Shown piece by piece: positions 9,223-17,979 of a stretch of DNA of 64,000 bases (its first letter is position 1; the number at the start of each line of letters is the position of its first letter). Source of the stretch: Rossellomorea marisflavi (GTDB taxonomy: Bacteria; Bacillota; Bacilli; Bacillales; Bacillaceae_B); contig CP033051.1 of NCBI GenBank assembly GCA_003667865.1, positions 1,819,501 through 1,883,500 on the forward strand, in the 5' to 3' direction. A program made the translations under genes and the position numbers. The notes beneath the pieces were generated by a model that saw nothing but the letters and a program-made list of their open reading frames with translations, did not search any database and was not told the origin of the DNA.

Positions 9223-9238
9223 ATTTACTATAGTAAAT
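9223..9238. promoter_or_regulatory. Perfect 16-bp palindrome right after the GNAT stop
   Basis: ATTTACTATAGTAAAT is fully self-complementary and begins at the base after the TGA. It matches the core of the repeat at 8561-8583. Confidence 0.45.
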
Positions 9239-9422
9239 GAGAAGAGCGTTGAGGAAGATTCAGCAGGAGAAGCTTTTGTAGGTCTAAGCTTATAAATACC
9301 TTGCTATTAGTATTGAATATATTCTAACTAGATTTCGAGGTATAGACATGAATGATCAAACTATAGATTTTACTAGGATAATTATATTATTTTTTTAGTT
9401 CTTATCTCTATAGAATTGAAGA

Positions 9423-9467
9423 TAAGAGTCGATATTGTATTAAAATAATACGTATTGGCTCTTTTTG
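9423..9467 (+). terminator. Probable terminator
   Basis: AAGAGTC...TATTA can pair with TAATA...GGCTCTT, with G-U pairs and small bulges, and is followed by TTTTT. The rest of 9239-9591 is AT-rich, with no gene seen. Confidence 0.55.
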
Positions 9468-9591
9468 TATGAATATTGTAAAGGAATAATAATAAGTATT
9501 TTTTAAAAAATTGTAAAAATTCCTCGGATTTGGTCAGGTAAAGGTATAATATGTAAGGATGTTAAATAAGCTTACAATAGGGAGTGGGACA

Positions 9592-11076
9592 ATGGAGTCA
9601 ATTTTACGGTTACAAAGAACCGAGCTAAGAGAAAAGAATATTTTAATGGTTGTTTTATTTGCTATAACTCTTGGTATTTCATTTATTGCTAGCTTAGCAG
9701 TTAAGGATTATCGTCTTGTCCTTATTTACGGAGTAGAGATTGTCGTGTTTTTAGGGGTGTATTTTTTATGTAAGGCATTAAAGAAAGAATTGGTGTTTCC
9801 GTTCTTTGGGATTGGAATTATGCAAATAGCAACGTTTACTTCAATTGCACTATTTGGTGGAGAACTTGCAACTCTTTTTATTCCGGTATTTATATTGGTT
9901 ATTTCTGTCATTATGTATCATTTATGGTTATTGGTTTCTTCGTTTGTAATAGGACTTTTGGCTCTTTTTTATAACTATCAACAAATAAATGGTATCGAAA
10001 AGGCAAATGTTACTGAAGTGTTCCCGACTGTAGTCGTTGTCTACATTTTGTTAGGTGTGGTTTTAATATTTTTAACAAGATTCAATAAAAAGAAAGATAA
10101 GAAGCTTTATACATATATGGAAGAGGAAAGTGTTAGTTTCTTAGAAAAGGAGAAACAACATATGCTTCTAGAAAGTAGTATTCAGTCTATGCTTGAAAAT
10201 ATTGAAATGATAAATGAAAGCATTCAAGCCAATACATCTGCACAGAGTGAGTTAAGTGCCGCAATTGAAGAAATTTCTAATGGTAGTCAGGTTCAGTCGC
10301 AACGTATAACCCAAATAAATATGCGGGCAAATGAAACCAAGAATTCAATGGTGAATTTAAATCAAGACTCTAATCTCTTAAAGAACGAATCTAAATCAAT
10401 AATTGAATCAGCTTCACAAAGTAAGCAGTTTATAGAAGTGTTTTCAACAGATATAGACAAATTAAAAAGCGTAATTGAAGAATTGAACCAGCAGTTCCGA
10501 GTGCTATCAAACAAGATAAATGAAACAAACTCACTTACAGAAAATATAAGGGACATTTCTGAACAAACCAATCTCTTAGCGTTAAATGCGAGTATTGAAG
10601 CTGCAAGAGCAGGTGAGCATGGGAAAGGATTCGCGGTTGTTGCAAGTGAGGTTAGAAAATTAGCAGAAACCTCTAATCAAACAGTGCAAAAAATTACTAA
10701 AAACTTAGAAGAAGTAAATATCGTTAATGAAAAAGCTTTAGATCGTATGATGCAAAGTGAACTAACCGTAGAAAAGAGTGTTAGTCAGTCAAATGAAGTT
10801 GTAGAAAATATTAATAGTATGTTTGAAACATTTGAACAGTTACTTGTTAAAGTAGAGAAGCTGTCTGGGCTTGCAGAATCGGTAGATATGCAGGCAGTAA
10901 ACATAGAAACATCTACATCTGAATTAGCAGCAATTAATCAACAATCTACAGCAAGTCTTGAAGAAATGACAGCAACAATAGAAAGCTTTGTTCAGGATAC
11001 AAATCTTATTGCTAAATCTATGCAACAGGTGATTAACGAAGCTGAGCAGATTAAAGTTTTAACTCGTAATCAGTAA
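9592..11076 (+). CDS. Methyl-accepting chemotaxis protein, membrane-embedded sensor type
   Basis: 494 residues. The first 175 are several closely packed hydrophobic helices with almost no extracellular loop. The cytoplasmic signalling domain follows; its hairpin tip [20 protein letters not shown] lies near residue 322 and is flanked by long coiled coils. There is no Cache domain and no obvious HAMP, so the ligand is likely sensed in or near the membrane. Family role: it controls CheA kinase and so flagellar rotation. The start at ATG 9592 is preceded by AGGGAG; an upstream TTG/ATG at 9559 has none. It has the same design and nearly the same length as the receptor at 36828, so the two are probably paralogues. 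Confidence 0.88.
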   Translation: MESILRLQRTELREKNILMVVLFAITLGISFIASLAVKDYRLVLIYGVEIVVFLGVYFLCKALKKELVFPFFGIGIMQIATFTSIALFGGELATLFIPVFILVISVIMYHLWLLVSSFVIGLLALFYNYQQINGIEKANVTEVFPTVVVVYILLGVVLIFLTRFNKKKDKKLYTYMEEESVSFLEKEKQHMLLESSIQSMLENIEMINESIQANTSAQSELSAAIEEISNGSQVQSQRITQINMRANETKNSMVNLNQDSNLLKNESKSIIESASQSKQFIEVFSTDIDKLKSVIEELNQQFRVLSNKINETNSLTENIRDISEQTNLLALNASIEAARAGEHGKGFAVVASEVRKLAETSNQTVQKITKNLEEVNIVNEKALDRMMQSELTVEKSVSQSNEVVENINSMFETFEQLLVKVEKLSGLAESVDMQAVNIETSTSELAAINQQSTASLEEMTATIESFVQDTNLIAKSMQQVINEAEQIKVLTRNQ

Positions 11077-11118
11077 AATAATAATTTGATTGAATGTTCA
11101 TGATGTTTTGTTAAAATG

Positions 11119-11145
11119 GGCACTTCCAAAGGAGGTGTCTTATTT
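11119..11145 (+). terminator. Terminator after the chemoreceptor gene
   Basis: GGCACTTCC pairs with GGAGGTGTC (G-U pairs included) around AAA, followed by TTATTTG. Confidence 0.6.
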
Positions 11146-11283
11146 GTTTGAGAAATATGGTTACACTTGAATAGACGGAATAGTGTCTAATTATTAGTGT
11201 TACAGCTTCAATATTACGATTGAGATAAATTAAAAGTATAACAAGAATATGAGTTGATTAGAAGAAGATCGGGTGTGAAATGA

Positions 11284-11493
11284 TTGTCTTTGTTATTTCT
11301 TTTCGTTGTGATGTTAGTTGTGTACTTTATGTATTACTTTATAGGGGCACTCTTTGATACAGATATGTTTAATGCTATAACACTCCAAGAAAATGGATTT
11401 TCGGTCAGCTTCATTGGGATAATCCTATTAGTCGTTACATCCATTTTTGTACTGAGAATTTTCAATAAATATAGAAAAAGTTACAATAAGTAA
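11284..11493 (+). CDS. Small two-helix membrane protein
   Basis: A 69-residue frame starting at TTG. It has two clear transmembrane segments (about residues 2-22 and 42-60) separated by an FDTDMFNAITLQENG loop, and a basic tail (NKYRKSYNK) that should lie in the cytoplasm. The upstream binding site (GGGTG) is weak. I do not recognise a family. The hydrophobic pattern and positive-inside tail argue that it is real, but the start is uncertain. Confidence 0.5.
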   Translation: MSLLFLFVVMLVVYFMYYFIGALFDTDMFNAITLQENGFSVSFIGIILLVVTSIFVLRIFNKYRKSYNK

Positions 11494-11573
11494 TAGGGAG
11501 CGGTAGTTGGAGGAATAACGTTTTCAAACAGTGAATTTGCTACACATTTGAACCCTTAAGACAGAACAAATTA

Positions 11574-11609
11574 TAACCATAGTGGACATAATCCGTTATG
11601 GTTTTTTTT
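11574..11609 (+). terminator. Rho-independent terminator
   Basis: AACCATA pairs with TATGGTT, followed by a run of seven T. From here to 11892 I see no gene. Confidence 0.7.
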
Positions 11610-11892
11610 ATGCTTTTTTATTCTAGTTATCAAGTTAATTCACCACATAAATCACAAGGCTGCGGAAACGTGTGCGAAATTAGATGTAAAAAAAGATGCT
11701 TAAGATATCAAGTTAGGTTATTTAAGACTTTCCATTTCTTGCTGTAATTTTTATAGATGCCCATATAGGTAGTTCACTATAAAGGCACAGAACGTAAGAT
11801 TCCTTAGCCTTTAGCATACGAATAAGATGCGAATTCATTTGCTATTTTTAAAAAATATTTAGTATGAAAACAACTCAATAGAAAGGAGAATA

Positions 11893-12063
11893 TTAAGATT
11901 CAGAATCAATTGGAGGCTTTTTGATTAGAGCATAGATGTGGTAGGCAAAATCAAGGTGATGAATAGAGTCCTTTGGCCATTCATTCAAGTAAGTAAGTAG
12001 AGAAGAAAGCTTTTTAGGAGCCATTAGTTCAAAAGCTTTAGCTACCCACATGTATACATCGGA
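11893..12063 (-). pseudogene. Short 3' remnant of an unknown gene
   Basis: A 56-codon open frame on the minus strand, closed by TAA and preceded in frame by TGA at 12064-12066. The translation (for example VAKAFELMAPKKLSSLLTYL, then NEWPKDSIHHLDFAYHIYAL) looks like genuine protein, not random. The only possible start is an ATG five codons in, without a binding site. It most resembles the C-terminal end of a lost gene; a 52-residue intact protein is the alternative. No family recognised. Confidence 0.4.
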
Positions 12064-12322
12064 TCACTTACCGGCAGGATTGATTATCTCTATTTGTATG
12101 CTGGAGAATTGTATTGGCATAGTTGAACATAATGGTACCTTTGCTGTGTTGGAGGATGGAAGAACGGTTTCAGGTAATGAATTATTTTTAGGTGATTATA
12201 CAGTTGGAGGATATGTTTTGGAAGTGCAAGAGATGAAGGTGCTTAAAGATTATATTCCTGCAAAAGGCAGGCTCGGATTGTGGGAGTACCCAGGGGATAT
12301 GGTGTTGTCATATTTGAACTGA
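12050..12322 (+). CDS. Unknown 90-residue protein, start uncertain
   Basis: The frame translates to a protein-like sequence with a beta-rich middle (IGIVEHNGTFAVLEDGRTVS, GNELFLGDYTVGGYVLEV). No ribosome binding site precedes the ATG at 12050 or the internal ATG at 12098. Its 5' end overlaps the minus-strand remnant, so this may also be a decayed fragment brought in by rearrangement. It ends just before repeat copy 2. No family recognised. Confidence 0.35.
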   Translation: MYTSDHLPAGLIISICMLENCIGIVEHNGTFAVLEDGRTVSGNELFLGDYTVGGYVLEVQEMKVLKDYIPAKGRLGLWEYPGDMVLSYLN

Positions 12323-12344
12323 ATCAAATATAGGTGGGGCAAAA

Positions 12345-12375
12345 GTGGGACAAGGGACCTGTCCCCATGACCCAC
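12345..12375 (+). repeat. GTGGGAC/GTCCC palindromic repeat, copy 2
   Basis: Differs from copy 1 at two bases over 31 and continues with the same CCATGACCTAC tail. It lies between two convergent genes, 23 bases from the stop of each. Confidence 0.8.
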
Positions 12376-12397
12376 CCATGACCTACCAGGCCCACGC

Positions 12398-12871
12398 TTA
12401 ATGGTGATGATCTTCAACCTTTTGCTCAACTTTAGCCCCTTTTTGTAAAAACTCCAGGTCACTAGCTGATAGCTCTCCAACAATAAATTGTTTTTGAGGG
12501 ATAATGATGGATCCCTTGCTACTTGCATGTACTTTTACAAAGTATAGTCCATCTTCTTCAAAGCTCTTTGTTATACTGTATGCTCCTTCACCAACGAGTT
12601 CTGCCTCTACCATTGGATAATGAACATCGCCATCTTGCTTCCAGATTTCAAAATGTACAAAGTCAGGTTCTGTGACATTCGTTCCGTTTTGAGTAAGAAG
12701 GACCTCGATCGTTTCTTGTTGGTTTTCTGAAAATGATTCAGGAATAAGAATGTCTGCTTGAAGTGGTTGTTCTTGTCGATATAAGCTTGCAACATCCTCA
12801 TCCAGTGAGCATGCACTTAGAAGTAAGCTGAACATCAAAATAAAAGTTAATAAAACGTTCCTCATGACCAT
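12398..12871 (-). CDS. FixH/YtkA-like lipoprotein
   Basis: 157 residues. The N-terminus is a lipoprotein signal with the lipobox LSAC (Cys about 21), placing the protein on the outside of the membrane. The mature part is a small beta-sandwich of the YtkA/FixH type: IPESFSENQQETIEVLL, FVHFEIWKQDG, and GLYFVKVHASSKG. It ends in the histidine-rich tail KVEDHHH, which could bind metal (inference). AAAGGAAG precedes the ATG. It lies 18 bp downstream of the PepSY-domain membrane gene, so the two form an operon; a role in metal or redox handling at the cell surface is plausible but unproven. Confidence 0.75.
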   Translation of the reverse strand: MVMRNVLLTFILMFSLLLSACSLDEDVASLYRQEQPLQADILIPESFSENQQETIEVLLTQNGTNVTEPDFVHFEIWKQDGDVHYPMVEAELVGEGAYSITKSFEEDGLYFVKVHASSKGSIIIPQKQFIVGELSASDLEFLQKGAKVEQKVEDHHH

Positions 12872-12889
12872 TGACTTCCTTTCCCTCTG

Positions 12890-14266
12890 TTATGCATTAA
12901 AAAATCGCTTCAATGCAGGAATTTTTTGAATGATGAATAGATCAAGTATCCATACAACGATCATGGATAAACCGACTAGAGGAAATAAAATTCCGAGAGC
13001 AACAATGATAAAAAAGAACATCTTTTTATTAAACATTCTTGGTGCTTTCGGTGCACCCAGTTCTTTTTTCGGCTTGCGTCTTAACCACAAATAAAATCCA
13101 CTTACTGCTACTAGAATGATTCCAAGGCAAATAAATAAGCTTAATAGCTGGTTAAGGAACCCAAATTGTGTTCCTTTATGCAGGGTGATTCCAAGTGCGA
13201 CCATTTTTCCTACGAATCCATAATGATCATAACGATAGTCTGTTAAGACAGCACCTGAGTACTGATCAACATGCATGGTAATTTCATCCTGTGCTTTTGG
13301 AGGGTAGGCAGAGATTGTATAAACCCCCTCTTTATTACTAGGAATGCTGATCGAATAACTGGGATGAACACCTTCACGGTTTGCAATCGACATAATGTCA
13401 TCGACGGAAACAGGAATAAATCCTTGTATATCTGATTTCGGGACATCTAACGTTTCAGCTGCCCACGGTACATCAGCGACATCCTTTGTCTGTACAGTTG
13501 AAACGGGTGCACTGCCTGCCCATATTGAAGGGGGATATCCTGCACCTGAGTTTGTAGCTATCGTTTGAAAATGGTTACCCCAAAAACCAGACCAAGGTAG
13601 ACCCGTCATAATTAAGAAAAGCATGCCCGCTGAAATCCAAAATGCAGGTACGACATGTAAGTCTCTTGCTAGAATTTTCTTTCCTTTTCTTAAACGTGGA
13701 ATGAGAACACCGAAAACTCTTTCCTTCTTCCGTGGAAACCATAGATAGAAGCCAGTAACAATTAGAACAACAGCCCAACATGCAGCCAGCTCCACAATTC
13801 GGTCTCCAGCTGTTCCGGCCATTAACTCTCCGTGAATTTCTTCTATCTTATTCATGATTCGATCTTCACTGTTTAGTGTTCCAATTGATTTGCCTGTATA
13901 GGGGTCCATGAAAACAGTGAGAGATTCCCCGTTATCTGTTATGCGAACCTCGCTAGAACGTGACGGATCTTCACCAGGGCTATACCTTGAAATGACGGCA
14001 TCTGGATAAAGACGTCTCACTTCCTCGATCTGCTGTGTAGCAGAAACTCGTTCTGCTTGTGGGGTGACCTCAAAATAGTCTTTATACATGACTTGTTCAA
14101 TTTGTGGTTTAAATAAATAGATAGAACCTGTTATTGCTAGAATGAGAAGAAAGGGAGCGAAAATAATTCCAGCATAAAAATGCCATCTCCATACTGAACG
14201 ATATAGAGAGGAATCTGGTTGTTTTTTATTATGATTAGAAGGATTTAGCTTCTTAGCAGTTTCCAT
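12890..14266 (-). CDS. PepSY-associated transmembrane protein (PiuB-like)
   Basis: 458 residues. Four or five transmembrane helices are visible: YAGIIFAPFLLILAITGSIY near 30-52, one near 165-185 ending GFYLWFPRKK, one near 205-225, one near 365-390 ending SGFYLWLRRK, and one near the C-terminus. Two PepSY-like extracellular regions lie between them (RRLYPDAVISRYSPGE with MDPYTGKSIG; YPPKAQDEITMHVDQYSGAV). Conserved histidines sit near helix ends (WRWHFYAG, IHGELM, DLHVVPAFW, ITLHKGTQFG), as in haem- or iron-linked membrane reductases of this family. The exact reaction is not established. AAAGGAG lies before the ATG. It is followed by the FixH-like lipoprotein. Confidence 0.85.
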   Translation of the reverse strand: METAKKLNPSNHNKKQPDSSLYRSVWRWHFYAGIIFAPFLLILAITGSIYLFKPQIEQVMYKDYFEVTPQAERVSATQQIEEVRRLYPDAVISRYSPGEDPSRSSEVRITDNGESLTVFMDPYTGKSIGTLNSEDRIMNKIEEIHGELMAGTAGDRIVELAACWAVVLIVTGFYLWFPRKKERVFGVLIPRLRKGKKILARDLHVVPAFWISAGMLFLIMTGLPWSGFWGNHFQTIATNSGAGYPPSIWAGSAPVSTVQTKDVADVPWAAETLDVPKSDIQGFIPVSVDDIMSIANREGVHPSYSISIPSNKEGVYTISAYPPKAQDEITMHVDQYSGAVLTDYRYDHYGFVGKMVALGITLHKGTQFGFLNQLLSLFICLGIILVAVSGFYLWLRRKPKKELGAPKAPRMFNKKMFFFIIVALGILFPLVGLSMIVVWILDLFIIQKIPALKRFFNA

Positions 14267-14504
14267 ATAAGTAATCTCCTTTAATAGAGTGAAATGTAGA
14301 TTCTAATAGAGTATAAAACGCAAATGTGAGGAAATGATGAAATTATGAATGCTTTTTTATTTTTATTTGAATTGCGCTTCTATGGAAATTTTGTAGGAGA
14401 AGAGGGAAAATTGGTTTTTTAAAATTGTTCTTTTCTGAGTATGAAATTCATTTGTAAGTACAGCGTCTTTTACTCTTCTAAAATACTTATCTAAAAAAAT
14501 GTAA

Positions 14505-14533
14505 TTGACACCGCTTACAAGTGGTTGTATACT
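14505..14533 (+). promoter_or_regulatory. Strong sigma-A promoter
   Basis: TTGACA (14505-14510), a 17-bp spacer and TATACT (14528-14533). It should start RNA near 14540 and drives either the short leader alone or, by readthrough, the hydrolase at 14767. Confidence 0.75.
14506..14519. promoter_or_regulatory. CcpA-binding (cre) site over the promoter
   Basis: On the minus strand the bases read TGTAAGCGGTGTCA, matching every position of the consensus TGWAANCGNTNWCA. It covers the -35 box and the spacer, so it should repress in the presence of glucose. Confidence 0.65.
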
Positions 14534-14539
14534 GAGTGT

Positions 14540-14621
14540 TAAGTTAATATTCTGTGACGAGAAACGGAGACACATTAAATTCTTTCGATTATTAATAATC
14601 AGGGTTTAATGTGTCTTTTTT
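14540..14621 (+). ncRNA. Short terminated leader or small RNA
   Basis: Between the promoter and position 14621 there is no convincing gene. The RNA ends in a strong hairpin (GACACATTAAA with TTTAATGTGTC, with GATTATTAATAATC inside) followed by seven T. The product would be about 80 nt: either an attenuator leader for the hydrolase gene or a free CcpA-controlled small RNA. No known riboswitch class recognised. A further palindromic stretch (CTAGTATACTAG) lies at 14637-14648. Confidence 0.5.
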
Positions 14622-14766
14622 TATTCTTTAAACGCTCTAGTATACTAGCGAACTAGTGTATCACTGGGTGTGATCCAGAAGTATTACCTGTGTTTTAGGG
14701 CACGAATGGAAGTGCTTGCAATAATCCATTATTATATTGAAAAAATTTTAAAATAGGAGGATATTT

Positions 14767-16785
14767 ATGAGTAGATTAAAGAATCCAGTTGTACTTTTAA
14801 TTATTTCATTACTGTTAATCTTCGTTGGAAGTTTTTCTGCTTCACAATTTAACAGCTCTAGTGGAGATGTCGATGTATCTCGCATTTATTTTGATACGCC
14901 ACGAGGGGAGCTTTCAGGTCTTCTGTATAAGCCAGAGGGAGCTGATGAGCAGCCAAGACCAACCATCGTAGCAACGCATGGTTATTTGAATTCTGCTGAA
15001 ATGCAGGATGCACAAGTAATTGAAATGTCCAAAAGAGGATATGTAGTTTTAGCATTAGATCAATATGATCATGGACACTCAACAGGAACAATGGAAAAAC
15101 CTGTTCCATTCTTCTCGTTCTGGCCAAATGCCATTTCAGATGCTGTTCAATATATGTACGATCAAGATTATGTGTTAAAAGATGCAGAGGGTAATGGGAT
15201 CATTGCAGTATCAGGTCACTCTATGGGTGGATTCTCTTCAACTCATGCCGTGATACTTGATGAACTTGCTTTTGCGGAAACAGGGGTTAGAAAAATCCAT
15301 AGCTCTTTAACAATGGGTTCTGATTATCAATGGATAAAAACACTTGGATATAGTGTAGAAGATATTAACAACTCATACGGTCCTAGATATTCAGGGAAAA
15401 TTGCTGGACAGTATGATGAGTTTTTCTTTGATGCTGAGGCATCAGCAGCTGGAACTCCAGTTGTGAAGAAAAATTATGTAGGAACAGAAGAGGGTAAAGG
15501 ATTCTTAGGAAATCAAGAAAATCCAGTAGCAGGAACAGTGTATGATGTTGCTGGTGGAAAAAGAGTCGTGTATCAGCCAAATGAAACACACCCATGGAAT
15601 CATTTTTCAAAAACTTCAACAGGCTATGCTGTAGATTTTTATGATATGGCATTTGCGGATTACAGTGATCTTGTGACTATTGGTGAAGACGGTCAAACAT
15701 GGATGTTTAAAGAGTGGTTCTCATTTGTAGCACTAATCGGATTCTTCTTGCTATTTATTCCGGTTGTTTTACTAGTATCGAAACTACCGTTCTTTAACAA
15801 TATCTATACAGGGAAACCAGAAGCACTTCCTGAAGCGAAGACAAATGGTGGTAAATTAGCAGGTTTACTATTAGTCGTATTTGGTGGACTATATCCAGCA
15901 TTCTTCTTCTCTGCATTATATAGTGCGGATGTTTATGGAATGAGATTGTTAAGACAAATTAGTATGACATTTATCGTGTTATCAGCAATTGCTCTGATTT
16001 ATGTATTAGTAAAAAAATCAGAGAAAAGCATGAAATCTGTTTCGTTTATTATGCTAATCTTAAGTATCGTTCAGTACATCTACTTAAGACTTCAAGACAA
16101 AGCCATTGCAACAACAGAATTCTTTGGAGCACCAACTATTAATCCGGTATTATTCTGGGCAATCAATGTTGCGATTGTCACATTAATGATTATGGTATGT
16201 TACCATTTTGTTTCTAAGAAGCCTGAAGGTGCAACGATTAAGAGTTATGGTGTAAAAGTAAACATCAAGACAGTTATTGCTGCACTGTTAACGGCTGTTA
16301 TTGCGGTTGTTATCGGGTATGCTGTACTTTATCTTGTAGATGCTATATTCAAAACGGATTTCCGTATATGGACATTCGCAGTCAAAACATTTGAAGATCA
16401 GCATGTTATTGCATTACTAAAATATGCACCACTATTCTTAATCTACTACTTCATTGTAGGGCTATCAGTTAATATGAACACAGCTAGTCGTAAATATGAT
16501 GGATTTAGAGGATATCTAATTTCTATCTTCCATTTTATTGGTGGTTTAGTTCTTTACTTAGGCTACCACTATGGACTATTATTCATGACGGGTACAGCAG
16601 GTTATCCATCAGAATCCTTATCATCAATCATCGTGATTGGTCTTGTACCGGCACTATTAGTAGCTGCAATCTTTAATCGTTACTTCTTTAGAAAAACAGG
16701 CAACGTTTATGTAGCGGCATTCCTTAACACAATACTAATGACACTGATTAGCATAGCGAACACAGCGCTTTATACAATCTTGTAA
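14767..16785 (+). CDS. Membrane-anchored alpha/beta hydrolase
   Basis: 672 residues. An N-terminal helix (about 8-25) leads into an extracytoplasmic alpha/beta-hydrolase domain: strand TIVATHGY, then LALDQYDHGHS, and the nucleophile elbow GHSMGG with Ser near residue 151; a histidine in NETHPWNHFS is a candidate for the triad. The second half (about residue 315 on) is eight or nine transmembrane helices, an unusual fusion. AATAGGAGG precedes the ATG. The substrate is unknown; esters or lipids at the membrane are reasonable. It may be expressed from the cre-controlled promoter upstream. Confidence 0.8.
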   Translation: MSRLKNPVVLLIISLLLIFVGSFSASQFNSSSGDVDVSRIYFDTPRGELSGLLYKPEGADEQPRPTIVATHGYLNSAEMQDAQVIEMSKRGYVVLALDQYDHGHSTGTMEKPVPFFSFWPNAISDAVQYMYDQDYVLKDAEGNGIIAVSGHSMGGFSSTHAVILDELAFAETGVRKIHSSLTMGSDYQWIKTLGYSVEDINNSYGPRYSGKIAGQYDEFFFDAEASAAGTPVVKKNYVGTEEGKGFLGNQENPVAGTVYDVAGGKRVVYQPNETHPWNHFSKTSTGYAVDFYDMAFADYSDLVTIGEDGQTWMFKEWFSFVALIGFFLLFIPVVLLVSKLPFFNNIYTGKPEALPEAKTNGGKLAGLLLVVFGGLYPAFFFSALYSADVYGMRLLRQISMTFIVLSAIALIYVLVKKSEKSMKSVSFIMLILSIVQYIYLRLQDKAIATTEFFGAPTINPVLFWAINVAIVTLMIMVCYHFVSKKPEGATIKSYGVKVNIKTVIAALLTAVIAVVIGYAVLYLVDAIFKTDFRIWTFAVKTFEDQHVIALLKYAPLFLIYYFIVGLSVNMNTASRKYDGFRGYLISIFHFIGGLVLYLGYHYGLLFMTGTAGYPSESLSSIIVIGLVPALLVAAIFNRYFFRKTGNVYVAAFLNTILMTLISIANTALYTIL

Positions 16786-16797
16786 TAATAGATACGG

Positions 16798-16843
16798 AAA
16801 AAACTACCTGCTCTCCATTTAGTTGGAGACAGGTAGTTTTTTA
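16798..16843. terminator. Bidirectional terminator
   Basis: AAACTACCTG and CAGGTAGTTT, plus the inner TCTCCA/TGGAGA, form a long stem with T runs on both strands. It separates the convergent hydrolase and tetR genes. Confidence 0.85.
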
Positions 16844-16888
16844 TTTAGCCTTGTAGGTTTATTGGTGCTTTTATGTTGAAAAGTCTTA

Positions 16889-17791
16889 CTAGTGGGACGA
16901 GGAACCTGTCCCCCTAACCCACTCCCGAATCAATCCCTCAAACCGTTCAAATTGATTTGCCTCGAACAATGCTTGTTTTTCTCTAATAGCCGATAGTGCA
17001 CTTTCGATCAAAAACTTACGTTGCACCTTGGAATGCAGGAGTTCATCTTGAATAAAATCCAATAACTCGTAATGCTTATCCTGATCAACTTCATTTGCAA
17101 GTGCTTGTTTTAAAGATAGTACGGTTTGGTAAAGCTCTTGTTTGATGTCCTGTGGGTGACGGTTGCTTTCAGGTAGCCAAACATGTAGAAGTTCAGGGTG
17201 AAATAATTTTTTATTTGAAGCCTGTAATTCCTCCGCAATGTGTAGAATGCGATCGACACTGAACTGCACAGCTTGATGGATGCCAGATGCCGTGTTGTTA
17301 ACTAGGGAATAATAGCGGATGTTATGCTGTAAAATCCCGATAAACATAATGGAACAGTCTAATAAGAACGGTTTTTTACTCTCACCAAAGATATCTAAGA
17401 AACGATCATTTATCCATTGAAGCGTTTTCAATTGTCCCTTTTTAATCGATTCTTTCAGTTCTTCATCATTGGAGATTAGAACCTCTTCAAATAAAGGAAT
17501 GAGATTATTTTCACGATTTGCATTCATTTGTAATTCAACTTGTTTAATAAAAATGTCCACATTAGAAGGGTCTTGACTTAAAAGTAACTCATCTCGCCTT
17601 GTTTGGATCTCCTGATATATCGTTCTGAATAATTCAAGTAATAATTCATTTTTGGAGGAGAAATAATTATAAAAAGTCCCTTTAGATATGCCACTATAGT
17701 CCAAGATATCTTGAATGGATGTAGCATGAAATCCTTTTTCAATAAAAATTTCATGTGCTTTCTTCATAACTTGCTGCTTTCGTTTGTTCAT
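16889..17791 (-). CDS. TetR-family regulator of the MFS efflux gene
   Basis: 300 residues. The N-terminal DNA-binding helix-turn-helix is clear (ATSIQDILDYSGISKGTFYN, about residues 23-42). The ligand-binding part is helical and longer than usual. It is divergent from the DHA2-type drug exporter at 17980, so it most likely represses that gene and itself; B. subtilis lmrA-lmrB is the known analogue, although there the genes are co-directional. GAGGTGATAGA precedes the ATG. The last ten residues (VRGTGSSSH region) are encoded by an intergenic repeat that reads into the gene, so the C-terminus has probably been altered by that repeat. The 188-bp gap has TACTGTT and AACAGTA half-sites about 50 bp apart. 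Confidence 0.85.
   Translation of the reverse strand: MNKRKQQVMKKAHEIFIEKGFHATSIQDILDYSGISKGTFYNYFSSKNELLLELFRTIYQEIQTRRDELLLSQDPSNVDIFIKQVELQMNANRENNLIPLFEEVLISNDEELKESIKKGQLKTLQWINDRFLDIFGESKKPFLLDCSIMFIGILQHNIRYYSLVNNTASGIHQAVQFSVDRILHIAEELQASNKKLFHPELLHVWLPESNRHPQDIKQELYQTVLSLKQALANEVDQDKHYELLDFIQDELLHSKVQRKFLIESALSAIREKQALFEANQFERFEGLIREWVRGTGSSSH
16892..16922 (+). repeat. GTGGGAC/GTCCC palindromic repeat, copy 3, inside a coding end
   Basis: Same arms as the other copies. On the minus strand it encodes the last residues of the TetR protein, and its edge supplies the stop codon. Confidence 0.8.
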
Positions 17792-17979
17792 TCTATCACC
17801 TCAATTAGACTACCTGTATAAATTTGATACTACCTTATCTCCCTTGTAATGACAATGCTTTAATAAATACCATAAAATCACAAAAACTTTCCGTTGAAAA
17901 AATTGTACTGTTGGTATAATATATAGCTTATTGGAATTGTAGTATAAAAAAATGAACTAACAGTATAGGAGGACATAAT

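Noticed and set aside
14363..14575. A 70-residue minus-strand frame opposite the cre promoter
   Set aside because: It covers a strong promoter and half of a terminator on the other strand; no start site and no family pattern.
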